Shown: positions 25,795 through 36,300, counted from the first letter of the stretch. The stretch is DNA of 64,000 nt from an uncultured Prevotella sp. (GCA_900540375.1 UQFS01000013.1:21062-85061), one strand, 5' to 3'. The notes: generated from the sequence alone by a model not told the origin. Program-made: numbers and translations.

Positions 25795-25817
25795 GTTGTT
25801 ATTATCCGGGAAGTGGT

Positions 25818-26339
25818 TTACTTCTCTTCTTCCTGGCTTCCGTTTTCAGCATGCTTAGCGTTGACATACTCAAGGAAGAGGCGCAGTACCTTGTTGGTTG
25901 CAATCTCCAAGTTGATGTCGCGTCCAAAATCTTCTGTGAGTTTAAACGTCCGCACATCATCCTTAGCACCATAGCCGAGCCAAATCGTACCCACAGGGAT
26001 CTCCGCAGTACCACCACCGGGACCGGCAACGCCCGTAGCTGAGATGGCATAGTCACAGTTCAGCGCATCGCAGGCACCGATGACCATCTCACGGGCCACC
26101 TCCTCACAGACAGCAGTCTGCTCGGCCAACACCTGAGCAGAGACATGAAGCAGGTTCTCCTTCACCTCATTGGTGTAGGAGACTACCCCACCCTTGAAAT
26201 ACTGGGAAGCGCCGGGTACTGAGATAATCGCCTCGGCAATGCGCCCGCCTGTGCAACTCTCTGCCGTACCCAATGTCTCATTATAATTGTAGAGAGCCTC
26301 CTGAATCTGACGGCTCAACACTTTGGTTTCAAATTCCAT
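25818..26339 (-). CDS. CinA C-terminal-type nicotinamide-nucleotide amidase (PncC)
   Basis: Stand-alone CinA C-terminal domain of 173 residues, without the N-terminal molybdopterin-binding-like half of long CinA. Conserved stretches are GTAESCTGGRIAEAI (residues 23-37), GASQYFKGGVVSYTNEVK and ATGVAGPGGGTAEIPVGTIW. Members deamidate NMN to nicotinate mononucleotide, recycling pyridine nucleotide. The short charged C-terminus (GSQEEEK) is variable. It is the last gene of the run smpB-metH-map-tsaD-cinA, 54 bp after tsaD. Confidence 0.92.
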   Translation of the reverse strand: MEFETKVLSRQIQEALYNYNETLGTAESCTGGRIAEAIISVPGASQYFKGGVVSYTNEVKENLLHVSAQVLAEQTAVCEEVAREMVIGACDALNCDYAISATGVAGPGGGTAEIPVGTIWLGYGAKDDVRTFKLTEDFGRDINLEIATNKVLRLFLEYVNAKHAENGSQEEEK

Positions 26340-26393
26340 AATTGTCGTTCAATTATCTGATATATATTGTGTTATACAACGATTATTACACGC

Positions 26394-27440
26394 TTACTTG
26401 AATGTAACCTTGGAGAAGGCTGGAGCATCGACAGAGCAGAAATCCTTGTCGAGATACTTATAATATCCTACGATACCGATCATCGCCGCATTGTCCGTGG
26501 TGTAGCTGAACTTAGGAATGTAGATGGTCCAGCCATAGCGCTGAGCGTGGTCGCGGAAGGCCGCTCTCAGTCCGTTGTTGGCCGAGACACCACCTGCGAC
26601 AGCCACATGCTTGATGTCCGTCGTCTTCACGGCCAATTTCAACTTCTTCATCAGTATGTCCACGATGGTGTGCTCAAGGCTTGCGGCCAAGTCCTGCTTG
26701 TGATGCTCCACGAAGTCCGGATCTTCCTCGACCCATTTCCGGAGGTTATAGAGGAAAGAAGTCTTCAAGCCCGAAAAAGAGTAGTCCATCCCCGGAATAT
26801 GCGGCTCGGCGAACTTATAAGCCATTGGATTGCCCTGACGTGCAAGCCGGTCGATGATCGGGCCACCGGGATAGCCGAGCCCCATCACCTTGGAACATTT
26901 GTCGATAGCCTCCCCGGCAGCGTCGTCAATGGTCTGCCCCAGTACCTCCATGTCGTTGTAGGCGTTGACCTTCACAATCTGAGAGTTGCCGCCAGATACC
27001 AGCAGGCAGATAAAAGGATAAGGAGGCATGTGGTTGTCGTCGTCGCTCTCTTTGATGAAGTGAGCCATGACATGCCCCTGCAGATGGTTGACATCGATGA
27101 GAGGAATTTCCAAGCTACGCGCCAGTCCTTTGGCAAAGCTCACGCCCACAAGCAGCGAGCCCATGAGTCCCGGTCCACGGGTGAAGGCGATGGCCGACAA
27201 TTGTTCTTTGGTGATACCCGCGCGTTTGATGGCCTGATCCACCACGGGTACCACATTTTGCTGATGTGCGCGGCTAGCCAATTCTGGAACCACACCGCCG
27301 TAGGCACGATGCACCTCCTGCGAGGCCGTCACATTACTCAGCAGCACACCATTGCGAAGCACTGCTGCCGAGGTATCGTCACACGATGATTCTATGCCTA
27401 AGATATAGACATCATTATTTGCTGTTTCCATATTTTTCAT
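26394..27440 (-). CDS. tsaD: tRNA threonylcarbamoyladenosine transferase TsaD
   Basis: Enzyme that transfers threonylcarbamoyl to A37 of tRNAs reading ANN codons. The sequence starts MKNMETANND and has the ASKHA-fold strand YILGIESSCDDTSAA, the metal-binding HLQGHVMAH and the substrate loop GGNSQIV, with ASLEHTIVDILMKK and VAGGVSANNGLR towards the C-terminus. Starts at 27440 or 27431 both fit; an open frame reaching 27500 would overlap map and lacks homology-like sequence. It has 348 residues from the chosen start, normal for the family. Confidence 0.95.
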   Translation of the reverse strand: MKNMETANNDVYILGIESSCDDTSAAVLRNGVLLSNVTASQEVHRAYGGVVPELASRAHQQNVVPVVDQAIKRAGITKEQLSAIAFTRGPGLMGSLLVGVSFAKGLARSLEIPLIDVNHLQGHVMAHFIKESDDDNHMPPYPFICLLVSGGNSQIVKVNAYNDMEVLGQTIDDAAGEAIDKCSKVMGLGYPGGPIIDRLARQGNPMAYKFAEPHIPGMDYSFSGLKTSFLYNLRKWVEEDPDFVEHHKQDLAASLEHTIVDILMKKLKLAVKTTDIKHVAVAGGVSANNGLRAAFRDHAQRYGWTIYIPKFSYTTDNAAMIGIVGYYKYLDKDFCSVDAPAFSKVTFK

Positions 27441-27483
27441 CTTATTTCTCGTAAAAGCAGAATACCACCATGCGTGGTCTCTG

Positions 27484-28347
27484 TCACTCCGACAGCACAT
27501 CCACTCCGTGCTCTGTCATGAGGAAGGTGTGCTCCCACTGTGCCGAAGGCAGTTCGTCACCGGAGATTACTTCCCATCCATAGGGATCGTCCTCGTCGAT
27601 AAATACTTTCCATGTACCCATGTTGATCATCGGCTCTATGGTAAACGTCATGCCGGGCACGAGCAGCATGCCAGTGCCTCTGTGACCATAATGCAGGATA
27701 TCAGGCTCCTCATGCATCTGAAGCCCTACTCCATGACCGCAGAGGTCGCGGACAACACCGTAATGATATTTCTCGGCATGTTTTTGTATGGCATGGCCGA
27801 TGTCACCCACGAAGCAATAGGGTTTAGCAGCCTCAGCACCAATCTCAAGGCACTCCTTGGTCACTCTGACGAGCTGCTCCTTCTCGGGTGTAGTCTTTCC
27901 GCCTATGATAAACATGCGGGAAGCGTCACCGTAGTAGCCGTTATAGTCGAGCGTCATGTCCACATTCACGATGTCGCCCTCCTGCAGCATATCTTCTTCC
28001 TTAGGGATACCATGGCAGACGACTTCATTAATACTGGTGCACACGCTCTTGGGATAACCCTCGAAGTTGAGGCAAGAGGGATGACAGCCATGATCCTCAC
28101 AGAACTTCATGCAGATGTCATCGATCTCCTGCGTGTTCATTCCGGGATGAATACCCTCCGCCACAGCGTCAAGGCACTGTGAGTTGAGTTTTCCCGCGAT
28201 ACGAATACCCTCGATCTGTTCGGGGGTACGCACCATATCACGTGTAGGCACTTCCTTGCCTTTGTTCTCCCAGTACATCACCTTCTTGTCCAGCTCTGTG
28301 GGCTCTTGACCGGGAAGGCAATGCCAACGTCTTTTCTTCTTAAACAT
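27484..28347 (-). CDS. map: Type I methionine aminopeptidase
   Basis: Removes the initiator Met from nascent proteins. The 287-residue protein has a short Lys/Arg-rich N-terminal extension (MFKKKRRWHCLPGQEP) before the pita-bread catalytic domain. That domain shows the metal ligands in order: NVDMTLDYNGYYGDASRMF (two Asp), GHGVG (His), FTIEPMI (Glu) and a final Glu in SAQWEHTFL. The pattern CHGIP with substrate-side His is present. It sits 30 bp after metH and 43 bp before tsaD, consistent with one transcript. Confidence 0.95.
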   Translation of the reverse strand: MFKKKRRWHCLPGQEPTELDKKVMYWENKGKEVPTRDMVRTPEQIEGIRIAGKLNSQCLDAVAEGIHPGMNTQEIDDICMKFCEDHGCHPSCLNFEGYPKSVCTSINEVVCHGIPKEEDMLQEGDIVNVDMTLDYNGYYGDASRMFIIGGKTTPEKEQLVRVTKECLEIGAEAAKPYCFVGDIGHAIQKHAEKYHYGVVRDLCGHGVGLQMHEEPDILHYGHRGTGMLLVPGMTFTIEPMINMGTWKVFIDEDDPYGWEVISGDELPSAQWEHTFLMTEHGVDVLSE

Positions 28348-28377
28348 ATCTTTATAATTTTATAAGATTCTGATTCT

Positions 28378-31137
28378 TTAGTCATCAAACAGGTTGAGCT
28401 TGTTATCGCGGGCTTGATCCAGCGACATGAGCTTAGCCTGCTTTTCCTGATATTGGCGTCTGAGCTGCTCATAGCGTGTGGCGAGCTCATCCACGTAGTT
28501 CTTTCTCTGCTTGGGATCCATGAGACGGGCAGCGATGATCGGCGGCTGACTGGCGTCTTTGGTCCATATCACGGGAGCATCATAGACTGGTGCGATCTTC
28601 AGAGCCACATGCAACTCGCTCGTCGTGGCTCCGCCGATAAGCAATGGGATGTGCATACCCGCCTTTTGCAACTCTTCGGCCACATGCACCATCTCACCAA
28701 GTGAGGGAGTAATGAGACCGCTCAGTCCGATGAAGTCGACATGGAGCTGACGGGCCTTGGCCACAATTTGCTCAGCAGGTACCATCACGCCGAGGTCGAT
28801 GACTTCGTAATTGTTGCACGAGAAGACTACGCCGACGATATTCTTTCCGATGTCGTGGACATCACCCTTAACAGTAGCTAACAACACACGCCCGGCTGTA
28901 GCTGCACCCTCCTTCTTCTCTGCCTCGATATAAGGCTGAAGGATAGCGACAGCTTGCTTCATCGTGCGCGCGGTCTTCACCACCTGTGGGAGAAACATCT
29001 TACCGGCTCCGAACAGCGTACCAACCTCGTTCATGCCGTCCATCAGCGGTCCCTCAATGATATCGACAGCATGGGGATACTTTTCAAGTGCCTCGTGGAG
29101 ATCAGCATCCATATATTTTCCAATACCTTTTCTCAAGGCATAGCCCAGGCGGCTCTCCACACTCTCCTTGCGCCAAGCCTCGTCTGAGACAGCTACAGTT
29201 TTACCACCTTGTGAGGCTGCAAGTTTGGCGGCCTCCTGCTCGGAACGTTTCCTTTCAGCCAGCTCCACCAAGTCCTCAGAAGCACCCTGCCGACGGTTGA
29301 GGATGACATCTTCGATGGTGGTCAGTTCGTCGGAAGGTATATCAGCGTAGGTCACCTTAGTAGCCGGATTGACGATACCAAAGTCCATACCCTGCTCAAT
29401 GGCATGATAGAGGAACACAGCGTGCATCGCCTCGCGGATGTAGTTGATACCACGGAATGAGAAGCTAAGGTTGCTCACGCCACCACTCACGTGCACTCCT
29501 TTGAGATGCTTGCGGATCCATCCTGTGGCCCGGATGAAGTCCTGGGCATAGCTGTCGTGATCGGCAATACCGGTAGCCACAGACAGGATGTTAGGATCGA
29601 AGATGATGTTCAACGGATCCATCCCCACTTGCTCAACCAATATATGATAAGCGCGCTCTGCAATTTCTATTTTCCGCTCGTAGGAGGTGGCCTGTCCTTG
29701 CTCGTCAAAGCACATCACTACAACGGCAGCTCCAAAACGCTTCACGTCCTTGGCATGGCTGATGAAAGCACTCTCTCCCTCTTTCAGTGAGATGGAGTTG
29801 ACAATACACTTGCCCTGCATACATTTCAGTCCGGCCATGATCACCTCCCAGTCGGAAGAGTCGATCATCACGGGCACACGGGCGATGTCGGGGTCACTGG
29901 CGATGAGATTGAGAAACTTCACCATCTCGGTCTTGGCATCGAGCAGACCATCGTCCATGTTGATGTCAATCACGAGGGCTCCGTCTTCGACCTGCTTGCG
30001 GGCGATCTCCAAAGCTTCAGTATATTGTTTTTGTTCGATGAGTCTCAGAAATTTGCGACTACCGGCCACATTGCAGCGCTCGCCAACGTTGACGAAGCGC
30101 ACCTCCGGCGTGACGTCGAGCAATTCCAGTCCCGACAGCCAAAGGGTTTCTGAGCGTGGCACGACACGATGAGGCTGATAGTTTTTGGCTTTCTCTGCAA
30201 AAGCCTGGATAAACTCAGGCGTGGTGCCGCAACAACCTCCGACGATATTGACGAGTCCCTCCTTCATAAACACTTCCATCTCTCCGGCCATCTGCTCGGC
30301 CGTCTCGTCGTATTGTCCCATGGCGTTGGGGAGTCCGGCATTGGGATAGACGCTGATAAAGAAAGGAGCACGTGCAGCCAAAGTCCTGAGATAAGGCAGC
30401 ATCTGCGGCGCACCAAACGAGCAGTTGAGTCCCACCGAGAAGATGGGATAATCAGCGATACTGGCCAAGAAAGCCTCAAGGGTCTGTCCACTCAGCGTGC
30501 GTCCGGCAAGGTCACTGATGGTCACGCTGACCATAATGGGCAGCTTACGTCCGGCTTTCTCCATGGATTGCACCGAAGCATCGATAGCTGCCTTACAGTT
30601 GAGCGTGTCAAAGACTGTCTCGATGATGATGGCGTCGACACCTCCGCGGATCAGCGCCTCCACCTCTTCGCAATAGGCGCCGAAGAGCTCGTCGTAGTGA
30701 AGGTCACGCGCTGACGGGTCACTGACATCGGGGCTCATGGAGCAGGTCTTGTTGGTAGGTCCTACAGAACCGCACACAAAACGAGGATGTTCGGGAGTGG
30801 TATATTCCTCAGCGCACTGTCTGGCAATGCGCGCACCCTCATAAGCCATCTCTGCGCAGTCAGCCTCGAGATGATAGTCGGCCTGCGATATACGCTGCGA
30901 GGAGAAAGTGTTGGTGGTGATGATGTCGGCTCCTGCGGCCAGATATTGCCGGTGGATGTCCATGATCACCTCAGGCTTGGTAATATTCAGCATATCGTTG
31001 TTACCCTCCATATGCACGTCAACACCAGCATAGCGGCTACCACGGAAATTGGACTCGTGGAGCCCATACCTCTGAATCATGGTTCCCATGGCACCGTCCA
31101 GCACCACAAGTCTCTCTTTTACAATCTCTTCTAGCAT
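28378..31137 (-). CDS. metH: Cobalamin-dependent methionine synthase lacking the reactivation domain
   Basis: Methyl transfer from methyl-tetrahydrofolate to homocysteine through cobalamin. The 919 residues hold three modules. The homocysteine-binding barrel has zinc ligands Cys239, Cys302 and Cys303, a pterin-binding barrel covers about residues 340-610, and the cobalamin-binding part has the DxHxxG box GDVHDIGKN with lower-ligand His761. The protein ends about residue 919 in a Lys/Gln-rich helix, where E. coli MetH (about 1,230) continues with the SAM-dependent reactivation domain. Reactivation of oxidised cobalamin must therefore be done by another protein or be unnecessary. No cobalamin riboswitch fits in the 88-bp gap upstream; smpB precedes it. 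Confidence 0.95.
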   Translation of the reverse strand: MLEEIVKERLVVLDGAMGTMIQRYGLHESNFRGSRYAGVDVHMEGNNDMLNITKPEVIMDIHRQYLAAGADIITTNTFSSQRISQADYHLEADCAEMAYEGARIARQCAEEYTTPEHPRFVCGSVGPTNKTCSMSPDVSDPSARDLHYDELFGAYCEEVEALIRGGVDAIIIETVFDTLNCKAAIDASVQSMEKAGRKLPIMVSVTISDLAGRTLSGQTLEAFLASIADYPIFSVGLNCSFGAPQMLPYLRTLAARAPFFISVYPNAGLPNAMGQYDETAEQMAGEMEVFMKEGLVNIVGGCCGTTPEFIQAFAEKAKNYQPHRVVPRSETLWLSGLELLDVTPEVRFVNVGERCNVAGSRKFLRLIEQKQYTEALEIARKQVEDGALVIDINMDDGLLDAKTEMVKFLNLIASDPDIARVPVMIDSSDWEVIMAGLKCMQGKCIVNSISLKEGESAFISHAKDVKRFGAAVVVMCFDEQGQATSYERKIEIAERAYHILVEQVGMDPLNIIFDPNILSVATGIADHDSYAQDFIRATGWIRKHLKGVHVSGGVSNLSFSFRGINYIREAMHAVFLYHAIEQGMDFGIVNPATKVTYADIPSDELTTIEDVILNRRQGASEDLVELAERKRSEQEAAKLAASQGGKTVAVSDEAWRKESVESRLGYALRKGIGKYMDADLHEALEKYPHAVDIIEGPLMDGMNEVGTLFGAGKMFLPQVVKTARTMKQAVAILQPYIEAEKKEGAATAGRVLLATVKGDVHDIGKNIVGVVFSCNNYEVIDLGVMVPAEQIVAKARQLHVDFIGLSGLITPSLGEMVHVAEELQKAGMHIPLLIGGATTSELHVALKIAPVYDAPVIWTKDASQPPIIAARLMDPKQRKNYVDELATRYEQLRRQYQEKQAKLMSLDQARDNKLNLFDD

Positions 31138-31225
31138 ATATGTGTATTTCGGTTGTCTGTTGTTGCCCTATCCTCTGTCGCGGTCTGTATCATGGTAGAA
31201 AGCAGGCTCCGACCGTCGTCATCCT

Positions 31226-31705
31226 TTAGAAATGCTTGATGGCACGGTCCATCTCGCGCCGGTCCTCTTTCTCTTTGAGCGTCTGTCGCTTATCAAACTC
31301 TTTCTTACCTCTTGCCAGTGCTATGTCCACCTTTGCCCTGCCGTGTCCGTCAATAAACATCAGCGTAGGCACGATAGTATAGCCCGGTGTCTTACTATCC
31401 TCAGCCAGTCGGCGTATCTCGCGTTTGGTAAGCAGCAGTTTTCGGTCACGTTTGGCCTCATGATTGGAATAAGATCCGTAGAAATAAGGAGATATATTCA
31501 TTCCCTTAACCCATACTTCACCATTGTTGATATAGCAAAAGGCATCCACAAGCGAAGCTTTGCCCAGTCTCACGGATTTAATCTCAGTACCAGTAAGCAC
31601 AATACCTGTTGTGTAGGTGTCTACGAAAATATATTCAAACGACGCCTTCTTGTTCTTTATTTGTACAGGACTTTTCTTGCGAAGTTCTTGTTGTTCCTTG
31701 TTCAT
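31226..31705 (-). CDS. smpB: SsrA-binding protein SmpB
   Basis: Partner of tmRNA in ribosome rescue; 159 residues. It begins with a basic stretch (RKKSPVQIKNKKASFEYIF), then the OB-like core with GIVLTGTEIKSVRLGKASLVDAF and KRDRKLLLTKREIRRL, and ends in the basic tail KRQTLKEKEDRREMDRAIKHF expected to enter the ribosomal mRNA channel. Nothing is missing relative to the family. The tmRNA gene itself is not in the window. It lies between the DUF4375 gene and metH. Confidence 0.96.
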   Translation of the reverse strand: MNKEQQELRKKSPVQIKNKKASFEYIFVDTYTTGIVLTGTEIKSVRLGKASLVDAFCYINNGEVWVKGMNISPYFYGSYSNHEAKRDRKLLLTKREIRRLAEDSKTPGYTIVPTLMFIDGHGRAKVDIALARGKKEFDKRQTLKEKEDRREMDRAIKHF

Positions 31706-31730
31706 CTTTCCATCTTTCTTTTTTCAACCG

Positions 31731-32237
31731 CTACTTGTCGATAACTGCAAAATCATTGATATGGTCATCGACATACTGCGCCACGGCTTCGGTGAACTCC
31801 TCCTCATGCTCGACGAAATAGTCATCGAAATCGTCGAATTCGGGATAGTGCTCATAGAGGGCGTCGAACTCCTCTTGGGTGCAGTCATGCTCGATCTCGA
31901 GACGATATTTCTTGAAATAGCGGCTACATTTATCCAATAACTTATACAAGTCGCGCAGGCCCCACTCTCTGACAGCCTTACCAAATGGGTTGAAAAAGAT
32001 GAACTCTCCCAGCCCGTTGTGGATCAGCTCGATGAAGCCACCGTCCATCACGCTGTCGCGAAGCATCAGATAGCCCAGCAGCGTGATTTGATCGGAATTG
32101 AGCTCACCCATGTTGTCGGCATTCAGCTCTCCACCGATAGCCTCCCGGATCGCTCCGGCAAAAGCCTCCAGAAAGTCGTCCATGCCTGCTGTTGCAGCCT
32201 GGCGCAACACGGCATCGTCTATGTGCACTTGTACCAT
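31731..32237 (-). CDS. DUF4375-like protein
   Basis: This acidic protein of 168 residues counts from MVQVHIDD. An alternative ATG 27 bp upstream (32264) would overlap the promoter box and is rejected. The central part (LLGYLMLRDSVMDGGFIELIHNGLGEF and NPFGKAVREWGLRDLYKLL) matches the DUF4375 pattern, a helical domain also found at the C-terminus of the DNA-mimic protein DMP19. The C-terminus is strikingly acidic (FDDFDDYFVEHEEEF). That composition could fit nucleic-acid mimicry, but this is only suggestive. It is the first gene of the minus-strand run that continues with smpB. Confidence 0.75.
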   Translation of the reverse strand: MVQVHIDDAVLRQAATAGMDDFLEAFAGAIREAIGGELNADNMGELNSDQITLLGYLMLRDSVMDGGFIELIHNGLGEFIFFNPFGKAVREWGLRDLYKLLDKCSRYFKKYRLEIEHDCTQEEFDALYEHYPEFDDFDDYFVEHEEEFTEAVAQYVDDHINDFAVIDK

Positions 32238-32261
32238 TGTTCTAAATCTTACTTTTACATG

Positions 32262-32269
32262 CAAAGATA
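32262..32269 (-). promoter_or_regulatory. -7 box of the DUF4375-smpB-metH run
   Basis: Minus-strand TATCTTTG, 25 nt upstream of the chosen start codon at 32237. It overlaps the longer alternative reading frame and so decides the start. Confidence 0.55.
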
Positions 32270-32353
32270 CGAAAATTTAGTGTAGTAAGAGAGAAATCAC
32301 TAAAAAATACACATTAATAATGATAAATATCGATTTATCTGAAACAAAACCGC

Positions 32354-32361
32354 TATCTTTG
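32354..32361 (+). promoter_or_regulatory. -7 box of the small lipoprotein gene
   Basis: TATCTTTG, 40 bp before the start codon at 32401. Its position rules out initiation at the in-frame ATG at 32320. Confidence 0.5.
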
Positions 32362-32400
32362 CATGAGATAAAGGTTTATCAAGACTTCAAGTTTTATATG

Positions 32401-32853
32401 ATGAAAATTCGTAAAACGTTGCTTAGTCCCCTCTTCGCCTGCTGTGCTGCCCTTGCGATGCTGATGGGCAACTCGGCCTGCAGTGGTGACAACAAGGATC
32501 AACTGGAAAGCACTGTAGACTCTTTTTCTACAGCTTATTTCAATTGGCGTTTCCCTGCGGCTCTAAAATATTGCACGCCACAATCACGACAATATCTGGT
32601 ATTTGCAGCCAGTCAGGTCAACAAAAGCGATGTTGAGGCTCTACGCAACAAACAGGAAGGTGCCAACTACAAAATCGATAATATAGATTTCAAAGATGAC
32701 TCCACAGCTACAGTCAAGGTAGTTGTGAGCAACTTTCTCGCCATGGACACTATCGGACTCGCTCCACAGGCCATAGTAGAGAAGACTTTTCACCTTCATG
32801 CTATCGAGCGGCAAGGCACATGGAAAATTGCTCTTGAGGGCCTGCCAAACTAA
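32401..32853 (+). CDS. Small lipoprotein of unknown function
   Basis: The 150-residue protein starts MKIRKTLLSPLF (an ATG 3 bp earlier is equally possible). It has a lipoprotein signal peptide with Cys27 in GNSAC. The mature part begins with a helix (QLESTVDSFSTAYFNWRFPAALKYC) and continues with strands such as YKIDNIDFKDDSTATVKVVVSNFL, a helix-then-sheet pattern compatible with an NTF2-like fold; this is inferred from pattern only. It is a lone gene divergent from the smpB run and is followed by a repeat-containing spacer. Confidence 0.75.
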   Translation: MKIRKTLLSPLFACCAALAMLMGNSACSGDNKDQLESTVDSFSTAYFNWRFPAALKYCTPQSRQYLVFAASQVNKSDVEALRNKQEGANYKIDNIDFKDDSTATVKVVVSNFLAMDTIGLAPQAIVEKTFHLHAIERQGTWKIALEGLPN

Positions 32854-32942
32854 GAACCCATTAAATCTAACAGCTTCCAGCCTTATCATAAATGCAAAAA
32901 GCCTTTTGTTGAGATGGTCAAACAATTGTCAGCCATATGGAC

Positions 32943-33002
32943 AACGTTCGTTTGACTTTATGTATAACGTTCGTTTGACCAAACGTACGACGATCGTTTG
33001 AC
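32943..33002. repeat. Three direct repeats at 23-bp period, GTCAAA core
   Basis: AACGTTCGTTTGAC occurs at 32943-32956 and 32966-32979, and a variant GACGATCGTTTGAC at 32989-33002. On the minus strand each begins GTCAAACGA. A related half (GGTCAAACAATTGTC) lies at about 32917. The surrounding 485-bp gap (32854-33338) otherwise holds no gene I can support. Confidence 0.85.
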
Positions 33003-33338
33003 CAACTATGCAAAGGCTGTTTTACTAATACATAACGATTGTTCTACAATTATATGACGATAACAACGCAAATGAATATTATCATTTTCATGTTCAAGTA
33101 GACAACAATAGCGTCCAACACAGACCAATGAGAATATAACAATTAGGCAACTTTCTTTCTTACAGGTAAAAAAAATATTCCCCATCAGCTCATCTAAATA
33201 GAAGAACCAATGGAGAATAAAAGAACTATGGGCAAGGGACTTTCTCACTCAAAGGTAAAACTAAATGTCACTCACTCCAGCCATAGAAAGAGCATTATAG
33301 TGCATGAGAATCGGGAAAGTCTCCACTCATGTATCATA

Positions 33339-36300
33339 TTAATATTCTCCCCAAGCCTTGATATCTATATCACCTGGCTTCAAGGTACAGAATGCATTAA
33401 TGAAGGCACAGGCCAATCGGCTGTTGGTGATCAAAGGCACATTGAGGTCAATGGCAGCACGACGAATCTTGTAACCATTGGTCAACTCGCGCGAGGTGAG
33501 ATCCTTAGGAATGTTCACCACCATATCTATCTTCTTCTCATGTAAGAGATCAAGCGCCTGAGGCCGGCCCTCCTCTGACGGCCAGTAAACGAGCGTGTTG
33601 TACACTCCATTCTCAGTGAGATAGCGCGAAGTACCACCGGTTGCGTAAAGCTGATAGCCATGAGCCAAGAGTTGCTTGGCAGCATCGAGCATCTCTGCCT
33701 TCTGCTTGGCACCACCGGTTGAAAGCAATACGGTATGCTTAGGAATGCGCTGACCCACGGAAAGCATACTCTTGAGTAATGCCTGATTGGTGTCGTCGCC
33801 CAAGCAGCCCACTTCACCAGTAGAACTCATATCCACACCGAGCACTGGATCTGCCTTTTGCAGACGGTTGAACGAGAACTGGCTGGCCTTAATACCGACG
33901 TAGTCAAGGTCAAAGAGGTTCTTATTGGGTTTCTCAACAGGCTCTCCGAGCATCACCTTAGTAGCCAGATCGATGAAGTTGATCTTCAGCACCTTGCTCA
34001 CGAAGGGGAAGGAGCGGCTGGCGCGGAGGTTACACTCGATAACCATGATGTCGTTTTCGCGGGCCATGAACTGAATGTTGAACGGACCGGAGATGTGCAG
34101 CTCCTGTGCAATCTTACGGCTGACGCGCTTGATGCGGCGCACTGTCTCGACATAGAGCTTCTGCGGAGGCAACTGCAAGGTGGCATCCCCTGAGTGGACA
34201 CCAGCAAACTCGATATGTTCACTGATGGCATAAGCCATGACTTCTCCTTGCTTAGCCACACCGTCGAAGTCGATCTCCTTGGCATGCTCAATGAACTTGC
34301 TGACCACCACGGGGTGATCCTCACTGACGTTAGCAGCCAGTTTCAGGAAGCGCTCCAGCTCTTCGCGGTTGGAACAGACATTCATGGCTGCTCCGGAAAG
34401 CACATAGCTCGGACGGACCAGAACCGGGAAGCCGACGCGGTCAACAAACTTATCGATGTCATCCATCGACGTCAGTGCGCTCCACTCTGGTTGGTTGATG
34501 CCATTGCGGGAAAGCATCTCCGAGAACTTCGCACGATCCTCTGCATTGTCAATGTCTTTAGCTGCTGTACCGAGGATGTTGACATTCTCAGCATCGAGAT
34601 ACATGGCCAGGTTGTTAGGAATCTGACCACCCGTAGAAACGATAACACCATAAGGATTCTCCATATCAATGATGTCCATGACGCGCTCAAAGGTCAACTC
34701 ATCGAAATAGAGGCGGTCGCACATGTCGTAGTCCGTAGACACTGTCTCCGGGTTATAGTTGATCATGATACTGCGGTAGCCACTCTTGCGGATGGTATTC
34801 AGAGCCTGTACACCACACCAGTCAAACTCCACAGAACTGCCGATGCGGTAAGCACCTGATCCGAGAACAATGACCGAGCGCTTATCGTTGGAGAAGCTGA
34901 TGTCACTGGCCACACCATCATAAGTCACGTAGAGGTAGTTAGTCTGAGCCGGATACTCTGCTGCCAAGGTATCGATCTGCTTAACAACCGGCAGGATGTC
35001 GTAGCTCTTGCGCAGACGGCGCACGACGAGCAAAGCCTTGTGCATGTTGCCAAGCTCCTGCTCCAATCCTACCGCACGGGCAATCTGGAAATCGGTGAAA
35101 CCATAGACCTTTGCCTCACGAAGCAATTCACTGTCAAGCGTGTTGATATTGCAATGTTTCAGTCGCTCATCGATGTCGATAATGTGTTTCAGTTTATAGA
35201 GGAACCACTTATCGATCTTTGTCAAGTCATGAATCTGATCGATGGTGTAGCCCTTATGCATAGCCTTAGAGATGACGAAAACACGCTTGTCAGTAGGTTC
35301 ACGAAGCGCCTCATCGATATCATCGATTTTCAACTCTTTATTCTCAACGTAGCCATGCATGCCTTGGCCGATCATGCGCAAGCCCTTCTGAATAGCTTCC
35401 TCGAAGTTACGGCCAATCGCCATCACCTCACCGACACTCTTCATGCTGGAGCCCAACTCACGGTCAACGCCACGGAACTTTGACAAATCCCAACGTGGAA
35501 TCTTGCAGACCACATAGTCCAAAGCCGGCTCAAAGAATGCACTCGTCGTCTTGGTCACAGAGTTTTTCAACTCAAAGAGACCGTAGCCCATACCAAGCTT
35601 AGCAGCCACAAAAGCCAAAGGATAACCAGTGGCCTTCGATGCCAAAGCCGAAGAACGGCTCAGACGGGCGTTAACCTCGATGACACGATAGTCCTCGGAA
35701 TTGGGATCAAAGGCATACTGCACATTGCACTCACCTACGATACCTACATGGCGCACAATCTTGATGCTCAGTGCACGAAGCTTATGATATTCTGAGTTGG
35801 AGAGTGTCTGCGACGGTGCGATGACAATAGACTCACCCGTGTGGATGCCCAGCGGGTCGAAATTCTCCATGTTACACACCGTGATGCAGTTGTCATATTT
35901 ATCGCGCACCACCTCATACTCGATTTCTTTCCATCCTTTCAAGCTCTTCTCCACGAGCACCTGTGGCGAGAAAGAGAAGGCTTTCTCACAGATGCGACGC
36001 AGCTCATCGTCGTTGTCGGCAAAACCTGACCCCAGTCCGCCCAAAGCATAAGCAGCACGCACAATGACCGGATATCCCAAATCAGAAGCAGCTTTCAAAG
36101 CTTGATCCATGGTCTCGCAAGCCTCACTCTTGATCGTCTTAACATGGATCTGATCGAGTTTCTCAACAAAGCGCTCACGATCCTCCGTGTCCATGATAGC
36201 CTGAACAGGCGTCCCCAAGACCCTCACACCGTATTTCTCCAGCACACCGCTCTCATAGAGTTTCACGCCACAGTTCAATGCTGTTTGTCCGCCAAAACTC

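Noticed and set aside
31138..31225. Cobalamin riboswitch upstream of metH
   Set aside because: The gap is only 88 bp and lacks the B12-box core; the aptamer would not fit.
32943..33002. CRISPR array
   Set aside because: Units are 14 bp with 9-bp intervals, far too short for repeats and spacers, and no cas genes are near.
33006..33248. 80-codon minus-strand open frame in the spacer before carB
   Set aside because: It overlaps the repeat-bearing spacer, has no promoter box and its peptide matches nothing I recognise.
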